Shown here: piece after piece, positions 27,852 through 35,916 of the stretch
Position numbering within the stretch: position 1 is the stretch's first letter
How the letters are laid out: each line of letters starts with the position of its first letter
From: Bordetella sp.
GTDB taxonomy: Bacteria; Pseudomonadota; Alphaproteobacteria; Caulobacterales; Caulobacteraceae
Assembly (NCBI GenBank): GCA_017308115.1
Contig: JAFKFS010000029.1
Location: 1 to 37,862 of the forward strand
Reading direction: 5' to 3'
DNA length: 37,862 bases
Position numbers and translations under genes: made by a program
The notes under the pieces: generated by a model
Seen by the model: only the letters and a program-made list of their open reading frames with translations
What the model was told of the DNA's origin: nothing
Databases searched by the model: none

Positions 27852-28619
27852 TTACAGCACCCCGATCATGCTTGCCACCAGCGGGTGGCGCACGATGTCG
27901 CGCTCGGCCAGGCGGACGACGGCGATCTCGGGCACGGCTTCCAGGCGGTCCGCGATATCCGATAGGCCCGAGACGCCGGGCAGCAGGTCCGACTGGTGCG
28001 GGTCGCCCGTGACCACCATGGTCGAGTGCCAGCCCAGCCGGGTCAGCAGCATCTTCAACTGGACGTAGGTGCAGTTCTGCGCCTCGTCCACGACGATGAA
28101 GGCGTTGTTCAGGGTGCGGCCGCGCATGTAGCCGATGGGGGCGATCTCGATCAGGCCCTCGGCCATCAGGGCCTTGACCCGCTTCATGCTGAGCCGGTCC
28201 GACAGGGCGTCGTAGAGCGGCCGCAGATAGGGGGCCAGCTTGTCCTCCATGTCGCCGGGCAGGAAGCCGATCGATTCCCCGGCCTCGACCGCCGGGCGGC
28301 TCAGGACTATGCGGCCGACCTTGCCCGCCTCCAGCGCCTCGACCGCCTTGGCGACCGCCAGATAGGTCTTGCCGGTGCCCGCTGGGCCCAGCGCCAGCAC
28401 CAGGTTGGCGTGGTCGATCGCCTCCATCAGCTCGGCCTGGCCGTCGGACTTGGGCTTCAGCGTCTTCATATAGCCCTGGTCCCGCTCGTCGTTCGAGGGC
28501 AGGGGCGACCAGCCGCCGACGCGGGCCGGCAATCGCCGCACCTTGGCGTCCTGAATGAATTCGGGCGAATCCAGCACGCCTTCGCGCAGCTGACGCTTGA
28601 TGGCCGATCGTTTGCTCAT
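27852..28619 (-). CDS. phoH: PhoH family ATPase
   Basis: 255 residues from ATG 28619 (GGAGG ribosome site just upstream on this strand). Walker A is GPAGTGKT at residues 78-85, Walker B AFIVVDEAQN, with SRPAVEAGESIGFLPGDMEDKLAPYLRPLYDAL typical of PhoH. An N-terminal basic region (SKRSAIKRQL) precedes the ATPase domain. The length (about 255) resembles E. coli PhoH rather than the longer YbeZ. PhoH proteins are predicted RNA-linked ATPases, in some species tied to phosphate or YbeY-type RNA processing; the partner is not in the window. An intrinsic terminator-shaped hairpin lies just before the start, so expression may involve read-through or a leader. Confidence 0.92.
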   Translation of the reverse strand: MSKRSAIKRQLREGVLDSPEFIQDAKVRRLPARVGGWSPLPSNDERDQGYMKTLKPKSDGQAELMEAIDHANLVLALGPAGTGKTYLAVAKAVEALEAGKVGRIVLSRPAVEAGESIGFLPGDMEDKLAPYLRPLYDALSDRLSMKRVKALMAEGLIEIAPIGYMRGRTLNNAFIVVDEAQNCTYVQLKMLLTRLGWHSTMVVTGDPHQSDLLPGVSGLSDIADRLEAVPEIAVVRLAERDIVRHPLVASMIGVL

Positions 28620-28930
28620 GGACGCCTCCAGGGCATGAAAAAAGGCGAGCCCGGCAGGGTCTCGCCTCGGTCGTCGGTGGGGGAGGTGGGGGCCGAAGCC
28701 GCAGGGCCGTCCCGAACGGTCGCGGGGTCTTCGCCGCAGCAGTTGCGTCGCCGTCCCCGAACTGGTCGCGAACACGCCAAGCGTATTCTCCAGCGTCTGA
28801 CCGGACCGGGCTTGATCCGGCTTCGGATCCGGGGGCGAATGGGGCCTGCCGAATCGCATCAACAGACTGATGCTAACGTGGTTTCCGAAGGGTTAAAGCC
28901 TTCATTTCGATAAGGATAGGCGGTGTACGG
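28620..28930. other. Intergenic region between divergent phoH and gamma-carbonic anhydrase
   Basis: 311 bp without a convincing protein gene. On the minus strand it holds a terminator at 28667-28638 and upstream of it about 200-260 nt that could be a leader or small RNA. Two near copies of TTCGGGGACGG/TTCGGGACGG (minus strand) and a GCATCA/TGATGC hairpin at about 28857-28874 are visible. The plus-strand side ends in the promoter and ribosome site (AAGGATAGG) of the carbonic anhydrase. Confidence 0.6.
28638..28667 (-). terminator. Intrinsic terminator upstream of phoH start (possible ncRNA end or attenuator)
   Basis: Reading the minus strand, AGGCGAG and CTCGCCT arms, extended by CCC/GGG around a 4-nt loop with one bulge, are followed at once by six T residues. 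It lies 19 nt before the phoH ATG and before its ribosome site, so it cannot end phoH itself. Confidence 0.75.
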
Positions 28931-29461
28931 ATGAGTGTTTACAGCCTGGAAGACAGCAAGCCCCAGCTGCCGCCCGAGGGCGAATACTGGATCGCTCCCG
29001 GCGCGACTGTTCTAGGGAATGTGATTCTGCATCCGGGCGCCAGCGTCTGGTTCAACGCGGTCCTGCGCGGGGATAACGATCCCATCGTCATCGGGGCCGA
29101 CAGCAATATTCAGGACGGCAGCATCCTGCACACCGACGTCGGCTCGCCCTTGACCATCGGCGCGGGCGTGACGGTGGGGCACAAGGTGATGCTGCACGGG
29201 TGCGAGATCGGCGAAAACAGCCTGATCGGCATCGGCGCCGTGATCCTGAACGGGGCGCGCATCGGAAAAAATTGCCTGATCGGCGCCAACGCCCTGATCA
29301 CCGAGGGCAAGGTGATCCCCGACAACAGCCTGGTCATGGGCCAGCCCGGCAAGGTGGTGCGGGAATTGGATGAGGGCCAGATCGAGGGGTTGCGGATGTC
29401 GGCGCGCCACTATGTGCAGAACTGGCGTCGTTATGCGACGGGCCTGAAGCGCCTCGGCTGA
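28931..29461 (+). CDS. Gamma-carbonic anhydrase family protein
   Basis: 176 residues of left-handed parallel beta-helix, visible as hexapeptide repeats ([18 protein letters not shown]). The three metal-binding histidines of the gamma-CA/YrdA group are H67, H84 and H89 ([15 protein letters not shown]). A C-terminal helical tail contains [12 protein letters not shown]. Many members have weak or no measured carbonic anhydrase activity, so the enzymatic role is tentative. It starts after AAGGATAGG and is divergent from phoH. Confidence 0.92.
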   Translation: MSVYSLEDSKPQLPPEGEYWIAPGATVLGNVILHPGASVWFNAVLRGDNDPIVIGADSNIQDGSILHTDVGSPLTIGAGVTVGHKVMLHGCEIGENSLIGIGAVILNGARIGKNCLIGANALITEGKVIPDNSLVMGQPGKVVRELDEGQIEGLRMSARHYVQNWRRYATGLKRLG

Positions 29462-29471
29462 GCGGCCGCAC

Positions 29472-29501
29472 CACAATGGCACGGCTCACAATGGGACAGG
29501 C
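29472..29501. repeat. Imperfect tandem 15-bp repeat upstream of secreted protein gene
   Basis: CACAATGGCACGGCT is followed immediately by CACAATGGGACAGGCT. The pair lies about 80-105 bp upstream of the sigma54-like -24 element at 29577, the usual place for an activator-binding enhancer. Confidence 0.6.
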
Positions 29502-29576
29502 TGGGCGAGGAACGGGGCGAATTGGCGCAAACTCGCGTCACAGGGGATGAAACCGCCCAATGTCGGACGTCTGAAA

Positions 29577-29592
29577 CGGCCCGACGCTTGCA
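29577..29592 (+). promoter_or_regulatory. Sigma54-type promoter of secreted protein gene
   Basis: CGGCCCG-N4-TTGCA has the GG and GC of -24/-12 at exact spacing (consensus TGGCACG-N4-TTGCW; two mismatches outside the invariant pairs). The predicted start would lie about 27 nt before the ATG at 29630, with CAGGAG ribosome site at 29615-29620. Confidence 0.55.
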
Positions 29593-29629
29593 TCGGTCCT
29601 GTCGACGATCAATGCAGGAGTCCGATCCC

Positions 29630-30583
29630 ATGCGGATAGGGATTACGAAAATGCTGGCGGGCGCCGTAGCCTTCATCGGGCTGATGGCGATCGCCGATGC
29701 GGCGGCCGCAGGTTGCGGGACGGGCGGCTGTCAGGCGCCTCCGGCGCCCACGCCGCCTATCATGCCCCCCGTGACGATTCCCGGCGGCGGGAGCGGCGGC
29801 GGCGGTCACAGCGGCGGCGGCGGGAGCGGTTGCGGTTCGAGCGGCTGTCAGCCGCCTCGCCCGCCGGTGACCTCGCCCTGCGGCGGGGGCGGGTGCCTGC
29901 CGCCCGCGCCGCCTGCCTGCTGCGGCTCGGGCGGGGGCAATGTGAACGTCAATGTGAACGTGAACACCAACGTCAACACCAACACCAACGGCTCGGCGCG
30001 CGCCTGGGCGGGTTCGCGCTCGGGTTCGACGATCATCGTCGGCGGCGGAGGCGGCGCCTATTTCAATGTCGACCAGCCCTATCCGACGACGATTCAGGGC
30101 CTGAACGTCCAGGGCGGCATGCAGATGGCGCGGGTGCCCTTCACCGCCACGCGCCGCATCGAGAAGCAGGTCGTGCTGCAGGCCTCCTGCATCGACGACC
30201 GCAACGTGCCGCATCCCGCGTCCCAGGTGACGCCCGGTCGCGACGTCAGCAACGGCTATGACGGCGAACTGTATCGCTGCCTGGCGGGCACCAAGCTGCA
30301 GTGGACGGTCAGCGACGCCGAAGGCGCTCCGGGCGAGACCCTGCTGTGCAACAAGCGCGAGGCGCTGTGGCACGGCGCGGGCGGTCGTCTGGAATGCCGT
30401 CCCGAGAAGGCCGCGCGCGACTGCAACGAGCGTTCGCTGCTGCGCCGCTACGGCGCGGGCGTGAAGGTCCTGACCATGATCCGCGAAGAGACCTACACCG
30501 AGTATCGCGAGGAAATGGTCGAGGGCGCGGCGACGACCGGCATGATCATGATGGACGGCGGCGTCGGCGGCCGGGTTTTCTGA
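29630..30583 (+). CDS. Secreted Cys/Gly/Asn-rich protein of unknown function
   Basis: I do not recognise this 317-residue protein. A signal peptide (about 1-27, ending ADAAAAG) is followed by three repeats of CGxxGC(Q/L)xPP at C29-C34, C68-C73 and C84-C89, linked by Gly/Ser/Pro-rich segments; a CC pair at 97-98; and a run of alternating Asn with Val or Thr at residues 104-120 encoded by imperfect six-base repeats. The C-terminal part (about 165-317) looks folded, with five cysteines (C187, C217, C240, C256, C265) and a tail rich in Glu and Tyr then Gly and Met. The Asn-Val alternation would form an edge-exposed beta strand as in surface amyloids, so a surface or matrix role is plausible but unproven. 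ATG 29630 is fixed by CAGGAG. A strong terminator follows. Confidence 0.85.
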   Translation: MRIGITKMLAGAVAFIGLMAIADAAAAGCGTGGCQAPPAPTPPIMPPVTIPGGGSGGGGHSGGGGSGCGSSGCQPPRPPVTSPCGGGGCLPPAPPACCGSGGGNVNVNVNVNTNVNTNTNGSARAWAGSRSGSTIIVGGGGGAYFNVDQPYPTTIQGLNVQGGMQMARVPFTATRRIEKQVVLQASCIDDRNVPHPASQVTPGRDVSNGYDGELYRCLAGTKLQWTVSDAEGAPGETLLCNKREALWHGAGGRLECRPEKAARDCNERSLLRRYGAGVKVLTMIREETYTEYREEMVEGAATTGMIMMDGGVGGRVF

Positions 30584-30659
30584 ACCGGCTGTTCAGCCTG
30601 GCGACAGACGCAGGCGTCTAGGGTCGGGCATCGACTCTCCGTCGATAGGCCAAACGACT

Positions 30660-30693
30660 GGGCCCCGTTCCTTCCGGAACGGGGCCCTTTCTT
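30660..30693 (+). terminator. Intrinsic terminator after the secreted protein gene
   Basis: GGGCCCCGTTCC and its exact complement form a 12-bp stem with a TTCC loop, followed by TTTCTT. It lies between convergent genes; the M16 peptidase transcript from the other side would meet the stem without a T-run. Confidence 0.88.
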
Positions 30694-30695
30694 CG

Positions 30696-33575
30696 TCATT
30701 GAGGCGCGTTGACCGAGACGACCTCGGCCTTCCACGCCGTGTCCGGCTTCAGATACCGACGGGCGGCCGCCTGGATGTCGGCGGCGGTGAAGGATTCCAG
30801 ATCGCTGATGTGCGTCCTGATCTGTTCCACCGAAGCGGGCCTGGCGGCCAGATCCTCCAGCTGACCCAGCCAGTATTCGTTGCCGGCCTGGCTGCGGCGC
30901 AGGGATTCGATCACCGGCAGGCGGGCGCGGTTCAGCTCGTCCTCGCTGACCGGCGTGTCGCGCAGGTCTGCGATGATGGCGTCCACGGCGGCGAAGAAGG
31001 CGCCGAATTTGTCGGGCGCCGTGTCGGCCGTGATCGAGATCGAGCCGAAATCCCTGAACACGTCGGAGGCCGAGGCGCGGACGCTTGGCGAATAGGCCAG
31101 GGCCTGCTTTTCGCGGATTTCGTCCATGACGCGCAGCTTCAGCACCTCGGCCAGGATGGCGGCCTTGCGGGACTCGGTGCGGTCGTCGACGGCGTCGGTG
31201 GTCGGCCAGGCGATGTAGGCCAGGCCCTGCTCCGCCGGACCGGCGTGGGTCAGCCTGATCGGCTGGGCCGTCGGCGCCGGGAAGCGGCGCTGGTCCGAAC
31301 CGGCCAGCGGCCGGGCGGCCGGGGCGCGGGCGGGCAGGGCGGCGAAGGTCGAGGCGACCGAGGCGACGGCGTCCTCGACCTTGACGTCGCCGACCATGAC
31401 GATGTCGATCGGGCCGGAGGACAGGCCCTGAACCACGCCCTGTTTCAGCTCGTCCAGGGTGAAGGCGGCGATCTCGGCCGGCGAGGGCATGGATTCGCGC
31501 TTGTCGCCGCTGGCGAGCAGGCCGCTGGCCTGCAGGCTGAAGGCGCCGCCGGGCGTGGCCATCTGCTGGGCCATGAGCTGCGGCAGGACGGCCTTGATCT
31601 GCTCGAACGGGGCCGGGCGCAGGCCCGGATCAGTCAGATAGGCGGCCAGCACCTGCATCTGCAACTGCAGGTCGGCCGGGCGGGTGGCGCCCGACAGCTG
31701 ATAGGCGTCGCCGTCGATGCTGAATCCGGCGCCGTAGATCTTGCCGGTCAGGACGCGGTTCAGCTCGTCCGCCGTCAGCTTGCCCAGGCCGCCGGCCGTG
31801 AAGACCATGGGGGCGAGGGACTGGGACGTGAACCGATCCGAAGGCAGGCCCATTTCGCCGATGCCGGTACGGACCGAGATCAGGATCTGCTGGTCCTTGA
31901 AGGTCGTCGGCTTGACCGTCAGGCGCACGCCGTTGGGGAAGGCGACGACGGTGGCGCCGACGGCGGCGACCTCTGTGCTCGAGGCCGGCGTGGCGGCGGG
32001 GCCGAAGTCGGCGTAGGGCCATTCCAGGGCGGCCTGTTCGGCGGGAGCGGTCACGGGCGTCGCGCGGCTGGCCTCCAGCAGGGCGGTGACGCCCGCCTCG
32101 CCGCCTTCGATCGGCTCAGGCGTGATAACCAGGGCCAGCGGTCCCTGGCCCTCGAAGGCGCGCTTGACCTCCGCGCTGACCTGTTCGGCCTTGAGGTCCT
32201 TCACCGCCGCCTCGAACAGGGCGAGGTTGGCGGCGGGCGAGGAGAAGACCTTGTCGTCGTTGACGGCGCCCAGCAGGGCGTTGGCCAGGGCCGGGGTGCT
32301 GCGCGTGGCGGCGGCGGCGACGGCGTTTTCGAGCGCGGTGCGGCTGTTGGCGATCTCGCGGTCCAGTTCGATCTGGGAGACGCCGAACTGCACCAGGCGG
32401 CGCTGTTCCTGCTCGATGGTCTCCAGCGCGCGCTTGAGGCCGCCGGGGTTGAAGGCGGCCGAGACGGTGCCGAGATCCAGCGTCTTGAACAGCGACCCCT
32501 GGCCGCCGCCGGCGCCGATGAAGGGCGGATTGTCGGCGCGGGCCAGTTCGCCCAGGCGGCGGTTCAGCACCGCCAGGCCCAGGTTCTGCAGCAGGGCGTC
32601 GCGGCGCTCCGCCGCCGTGTCGGGATCGAGGTCGGGGTTGCGAATCCAGTTCAGCTGGACCGAGGACTGCACGCCCGGCTCGACCAGGATGCGGGTCTCA
32701 GGCCGGCGCGGGGCGACCTGTCCCAGATCGGGCTCGGGGCCGTCGGCGGCCTTGGGCGTCCAGTCCGAGAAGGTCGCCTTGATCTTGGCTTCCATCTGAT
32801 CGACGTCGAAGTCGCCGACCGCGACCATGGTGGCGCGCTCAGGCCGGTAATAGGCTTCGTAGAATTCGACGAAGCGCTCGCGCGGGGCGCTGCGGATGAT
32901 GCTGAGGTCGCCGATGGGCAGTCGGTTCGACAGCCGCTGGCCCGGCGCCAGCAGCGCGATCTGCGCCTTCAGGGAGCGCAGGGCGGGGGTGTTGCGCAGC
33001 CGCTCCTCGCCCTCGATCACGCCGCGCTCGGCGTCGATGTCCTCGGCCTTCATCAGGGCTTCGGAGACCTGTTCGCGCATGATGCGCAGCGAGGTGTCCA
33101 CCGTCTCGTCGTTGGTGCGCGGCAGCTCTAGCGTATAGGCGGTCTGGTCGAAGCTGGTGAAGGCGTTGGTGTCGGCGCCGAAGGCCAGGCCCAGACGCTC
33201 CAGAATCCGCAGCAGCTCGTTCTCGGGCACGTTCGTCGTGCCGTTGAAGGCCATGTGCTCCATGAAGTGGGCCAGGCCCAGCTGGTCGTCGTTCTCCATC
33301 AGGGACCCGGCCGCGATCCGCAGGCGCAGCGACGCCTGACCCGGCGGGGTGGCGTTCCTCATGATGGCGTAGCGCATCCCGTTGGGCAGGACGCCGAAGC
33401 GCACGGCCGCGTCGGCCGGAATGTCGCTGGTCGCCTGGGCCCAGGGCTTGGAAGAGGGCGTGTTCTGCGCTGCGGCGGCCGCAGGCGGCGTCGCCGCAAG
33501 GGCGGGAAGGGCCGCGCCGCCCAACAGGGCGAGGCTGGAGGCGGCAAGCAGAAGCAGGCGGCGAGGGGATCGCAT
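30696..33575 (-). CDS. M16 family zinc metallopeptidase (two-domain, exported)
   Basis: 959 residues, the size of the two-domain M16 peptidases. A signal peptide ends near ALPALA (about 27). The inverted zinc motif H103-F-M-E106-H107 (HxxEH) is followed by the distal Glu in ERGVIEGEE, completing the zinc site. A second M16 domain, without the zinc motif, fills the C-terminal half (QALAYSPSVRASASDVFRDFGSISI). It should act in the periplasm or at the outer membrane on peptides or small proteins. The gene is downstream of hfaD on the same strand with 144 bp between, containing an operator-like palindrome and a hairpin, so it is probably a separate transcript. Confidence 0.93.
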   Translation of the reverse strand: MRSPRRLLLLAASSLALLGGAALPALAATPPAAAAAQNTPSSKPWAQATSDIPADAAVRFGVLPNGMRYAIMRNATPPGQASLRLRIAAGSLMENDDQLGLAHFMEHMAFNGTTNVPENELLRILERLGLAFGADTNAFTSFDQTAYTLELPRTNDETVDTSLRIMREQVSEALMKAEDIDAERGVIEGEERLRNTPALRSLKAQIALLAPGQRLSNRLPIGDLSIIRSAPRERFVEFYEAYYRPERATMVAVGDFDVDQMEAKIKATFSDWTPKAADGPEPDLGQVAPRRPETRILVEPGVQSSVQLNWIRNPDLDPDTAAERRDALLQNLGLAVLNRRLGELARADNPPFIGAGGGQGSLFKTLDLGTVSAAFNPGGLKRALETIEQEQRRLVQFGVSQIELDREIANSRTALENAVAAAATRSTPALANALLGAVNDDKVFSSPAANLALFEAAVKDLKAEQVSAEVKRAFEGQGPLALVITPEPIEGGEAGVTALLEASRATPVTAPAEQAALEWPYADFGPAATPASSTEVAAVGATVVAFPNGVRLTVKPTTFKDQQILISVRTGIGEMGLPSDRFTSQSLAPMVFTAGGLGKLTADELNRVLTGKIYGAGFSIDGDAYQLSGATRPADLQLQMQVLAAYLTDPGLRPAPFEQIKAVLPQLMAQQMATPGGAFSLQASGLLASGDKRESMPSPAEIAAFTLDELKQGVVQGLSSGPIDIVMVGDVKVEDAVASVASTFAALPARAPAARPLAGSDQRRFPAPTAQPIRLTHAGPAEQGLAYIAWPTTDAVDDRTESRKAAILAEVLKLRVMDEIREKQALAYSPSVRASASDVFRDFGSISITADTAPDKFGAFFAAVDAIIADLRDTPVSEDELNRARLPVIESLRRSQAGNEYWLGQLEDLAARPASVEQIRTHISDLESFTAADIQAAARRYLKPDTAWKAEVVSVNAPQ

Positions 33576-33639
33576 TCAGTGGTCTCCGCGACGTGCCAGC
33601 GGGCGGCCTCCGGGACGGACGGCGGCCCTGCACGTGATG

Positions 33640-33672
33640 ACAGGCGCGAAGCCTCTTCAGCCTCGCGCCTGT
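33640..33672. terminator. Hairpin between hfaD and the M16 peptidase gene
   Basis: ACAGGCGCGA and TCGCGCCTGT form a perfect 10-bp stem with a 13-nt loop, 47 nt or more beyond the hfaD stop. No T-run follows on either strand. It may terminate hfa transcription or be part of the peptidase leader. Confidence 0.4.
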
Positions 33673-33687
33673 TCACGGTGACAAAGG

Positions 33688-33706
33688 AACTTGACTACCT
33701 CAAGTT
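33688..33706. promoter_or_regulatory. Operator-like palindrome upstream of M16 peptidase
   Basis: AACTTGA-CTACC-TCAAGTT is a perfect 7-bp inverted repeat with a 5-bp spacer, in the gap between hfaD and the peptidase. It would suit a dimeric regulator. The sequence contains TTGACT, which could be a -35 on the plus strand. Confidence 0.5.
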
Positions 33707-33719
33707 ACCGAAAGTTAAT

Positions 33720-34967
33720 TCACGGACGGGTCACGTAGAAGGTGGCCGTGTTCCCGACCGCGTTCGACCCGGCCACGACATTGCGTCCCCAGCCGTTCAC
33801 CGTGGTGGCCGCCGTCGCGCGAACCTCGCCCGTATTGGTCTGGCTGTTGCGCGCGTTCAGATCGCCCCCGCAGGTCGAGCAGGCGAAGCCGGTGACGGCG
33901 TTGCCCGCGGCGTTGGCGCCGACATAGGCGTCATAACCGTTCTGGCCCGTGAAGCCGGCGCTGGCGGTGACGCCCCCGGTGTTCATCTGGGTGTTGTCGA
34001 TGCTGACGTAGATGTCGTTGTTACCGGCATGGACCTCGTTGCCCACGGCCTCGGCCGTCGAATAGGCGGCGCCGAAGTCATAGGAGCTGACCTCCGCGCG
34101 CGACAGGACCTCGGCCTCGTTCTGCTGTCCGATGTCCACGACCAGCGAACCGCCCTGGTTGGAGAAGGCGGCCTGGTTGGAGACGGCGCGGCTGCGCCCG
34201 GCGATGTCCCAGGCGTTGCCGGCCCACACGCCGGTCCAGGCGGTGACGCCCGAGCCGGAGGCGCTCTGTCTCACCGACAGCGCCTGGTGCGAATTGGGCG
34301 TCGAGGAGGCCTGCACGGCGTTGGCCGAGGCCTGGCTGGTGAAGACGGCCTGGGCCGGGGCGTAAGTGAAGCGGGCCTCGTTCTCGGCGTAGATTTCGCC
34401 GGTCGAGGTCTGGTTCGTGCGACCGGTGACGGCGCCGCGCTGCTCGCCCGTGCCGGCGGCGCCCAGGGCCACGGTGTTGCCGATGGCGTCGGCCGACACA
34501 TGGCCGCCGTAGTTCAGGCGGGCGCCGGTTTCCTCGATCCGGCTGCGGGCCGTGACGTTGCCGTCCAGATTCTGGCCGGCGTCGACGTCGATGCCGGTGT
34601 TCACGGCGGTCCCGGCCAGGTAGTTGCCCCGCGCCTGGGTCGCGCTGTTCACATAGCCGGTGTCGCCGTGCAGGGTCAGGGAGGTCTCCGCCACGGCGGC
34701 GGCCTGCATGTCCTGCGCCGAGCGGACGTCGGCGGCGCGCCCCTCGGCCCCGCCGGACAGGGCGTTGCCCATGGCGGCGTTCGAGACGGCGATGTTGTCG
34801 CTGACGTTGACGACGTTCAGGCGCTGGCCGCTGATGACATCGCCCAGGTTGAGCTGTTCATTCAGGACCAGGCCTCGGTCTTGGGCGGAAGCCTCAGCGG
34901 CCGCCGCCACGCACAGCGCTGTCGCGGCGATCGTGCCAGCGAGACGGGTCGGCGCGAGTTTGGCCAT
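33720..34967 (-). CDS. hfaD: Holdfast anchor protein HfaD
   Basis: 415 residues from ATG 34967 (422 from ATG 34988). A signal peptide runs through ASAQ. The mature protein is a tandem array rich in Ala, Gly, Asn and Thr: several AxGNxV blocks are followed 10-25 residues later by QxNTGxV blocks, best seen near 34395-34488, 33975-34048 and 33825-33910 (plus coordinates). HfaA carries the same unit once. In Caulobacter, HfaD is a surface protein needed to anchor the holdfast polysaccharide to the cell. Two cysteines lie close together in ACSTCGG. Either start overlaps the end of hfaB (74 or 95 bp), which is unusually long and neither start has a clear ribosome site. Confidence 0.85.
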   Translation of the reverse strand: MAKLAPTRLAGTIAATALCVAAAAEASAQDRGLVLNEQLNLGDVISGQRLNVVNVSDNIAVSNAAMGNALSGGAEGRAADVRSAQDMQAAAVAETSLTLHGDTGYVNSATQARGNYLAGTAVNTGIDVDAGQNLDGNVTARSRIEETGARLNYGGHVSADAIGNTVALGAAGTGEQRGAVTGRTNQTSTGEIYAENEARFTYAPAQAVFTSQASANAVQASSTPNSHQALSVRQSASGSGVTAWTGVWAGNAWDIAGRSRAVSNQAAFSNQGGSLVVDIGQQNEAEVLSRAEVSSYDFGAAYSTAEAVGNEVHAGNNDIYVSIDNTQMNTGGVTASAGFTGQNGYDAYVGANAAGNAVTGFACSTCGGDLNARNSQTNTGEVRATAATTVNGWGRNVVAGSNAVGNTATFYVTRP

Positions 34968-35916
34968 TGTTCGTGTCCGTGTTTGCATAAGCGGGATAGT
35001 AGCCGCCGGTCGGTCCGACCGGGCTGTCGGCCAGCGGGTCGTTGGCGGGGTTGAGGCAGATTTCGGGGCCGGGGGCGCCGTACAGATTGGCCATGAACTC
35101 GACCGTGGCGCGCTCGACCAGGGCGCGGACCGCCAGCTGGACCGGCTCCAGGCCGCTGGACCCGGCCGAGATGTCGAAGACGTTGCCGTTCAAGAAGTCG
35201 AACACGCCCGCCGACACTTCGCGGCCGACGATCTGCTTCTGATAGGAGACGACGTCCACGACCTCGAGGGTGGTGGTCTGCACCAGGCGCAGGTCGATCG
35301 CGACGTTCATCACGAAGACCTTGCCGGTGATCAGGCCCGAGCCGCCGTTCTGCTCCACCTCGCCGCCGGCGATGTCGAAGCCGCCCGAGCGGATGTTGTA
35401 GTTCACCTCGGTGATGCCGCCGACCACATAGAAGTCGGAGCCCGGCACCTGGCCGGCCAGGATGCGGCGGAAGGCGGCGTCCTGGGCCCCGCCGTTCGGC
35501 ACGTCGTCGCCGATCAGCTTGTTGTTGGCGTAGCGCAGCTCCAGTTCGGACACGGAGGTGTCGTAACGCTCGACGATACGGGCGCCGGCCTTGGCCAGGG
35601 CGGTGTTGGCCATCAGGGACGCGCCCTGGGTGATCTGGCGGCCGCCGTCCGAGGAGATGGACCCGGTGTAGTCGCTGATCCGGCCCACCGCCATGCGCGG
35701 CGAGGGCAGGTTGTAGCGACGCGCATAGTCGGCCAGGCAATACAGCGCGGTCGAATAGGGCGTCGGGTTCGACGTCACCGGGGCGTTGCCGATGGGCTTG
35801 GCGTATTGGCCCGAGGAACCGGCGCTGGTGCTGACGCAACCGCCCAGCAGGGCGGCGGCGGCGGCGACGCTGCCGAGGGCTCGCACGGGCGAGCGGCGGA
35901 TGGCGGAGATTTTCAT
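34894..35916 (-). CDS. hfaB: Holdfast anchor secretion lipoprotein HfaB (CsgG family)
   Basis: 340 residues. The signal ends in a lipobox LGGC with C27. The body is the CsgG fold (RMAVGRISDYTG, GGRQITQGASLMANTALAKAGARIVERYD, SDFYVVGGITEVNYN, VVDVVSYQKQIVGREV). CsgG is the outer-membrane pore for curli; in Caulobacter HfaB is the CsgG relative that localises HfaA and HfaD, fitting its place between them here. The start overlaps the hfaA stop by 4 bp (ATGA), so translation is coupled; the 3' end runs into hfaD. Confidence 0.93.
   Translation of the reverse strand: MKISAIRRSPVRALGSVAAAAALLGGCVSTSAGSSGQYAKPIGNAPVTSNPTPYSTALYCLADYARRYNLPSPRMAVGRISDYTGSISSDGGRQITQGASLMANTALAKAGARIVERYDTSVSELELRYANNKLIGDDVPNGGAQDAAFRRILAGQVPGSDFYVVGGITEVNYNIRSGGFDIAGGEVEQNGGSGLITGKVFVMNVAIDLRLVQTTTLEVVDVVSYQKQIVGREVSAGVFDFLNGNVFDISAGSSGLEPVQLAVRALVERATVEFMANLYGAPGPEICLNPANDPLADSPVGPTGGYYPAYANTDTNNGQTRADPSRWHDRRDSAVRGGGR

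Noticed and set aside
28680-28860. SRP RNA or tmRNA in the phoH upstream region
   Set aside because: The conserved SRP tetraloop/GGAAGCAGC core and the tmRNA tRNA-like ends are not visible; only the terminator is clear.
29940-29995. Asn-Val repeat region considered as a CRISPR or other DNA repeat array
   Set aside because: The repeat is six bases, in frame within a secreted protein and codes for a beta-strand-like segment; there are no spacers.
30699-33131. Long plus-strand open frame (about 810 codons) antisense to the M16 peptidase
   Set aside because: Composition is the typical shadow pattern, and the opposite strand has a complete M16 peptidase with signal peptide and HxxEH.
33688-33720. 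SoxR or other MerR-type operator
   Set aside because: The half-sites are in the opposite arrangement to the SoxR box and no -10 at 19-bp spacing is convincing.
33255-35054. Plus-strand open frame (about 600 codons) over hfaD and the peptidase start
   Set aside because: It runs through the intergenic palindrome and is antisense to hfaD repeats; its Gly/Val/Ala richness mirrors those repeats.
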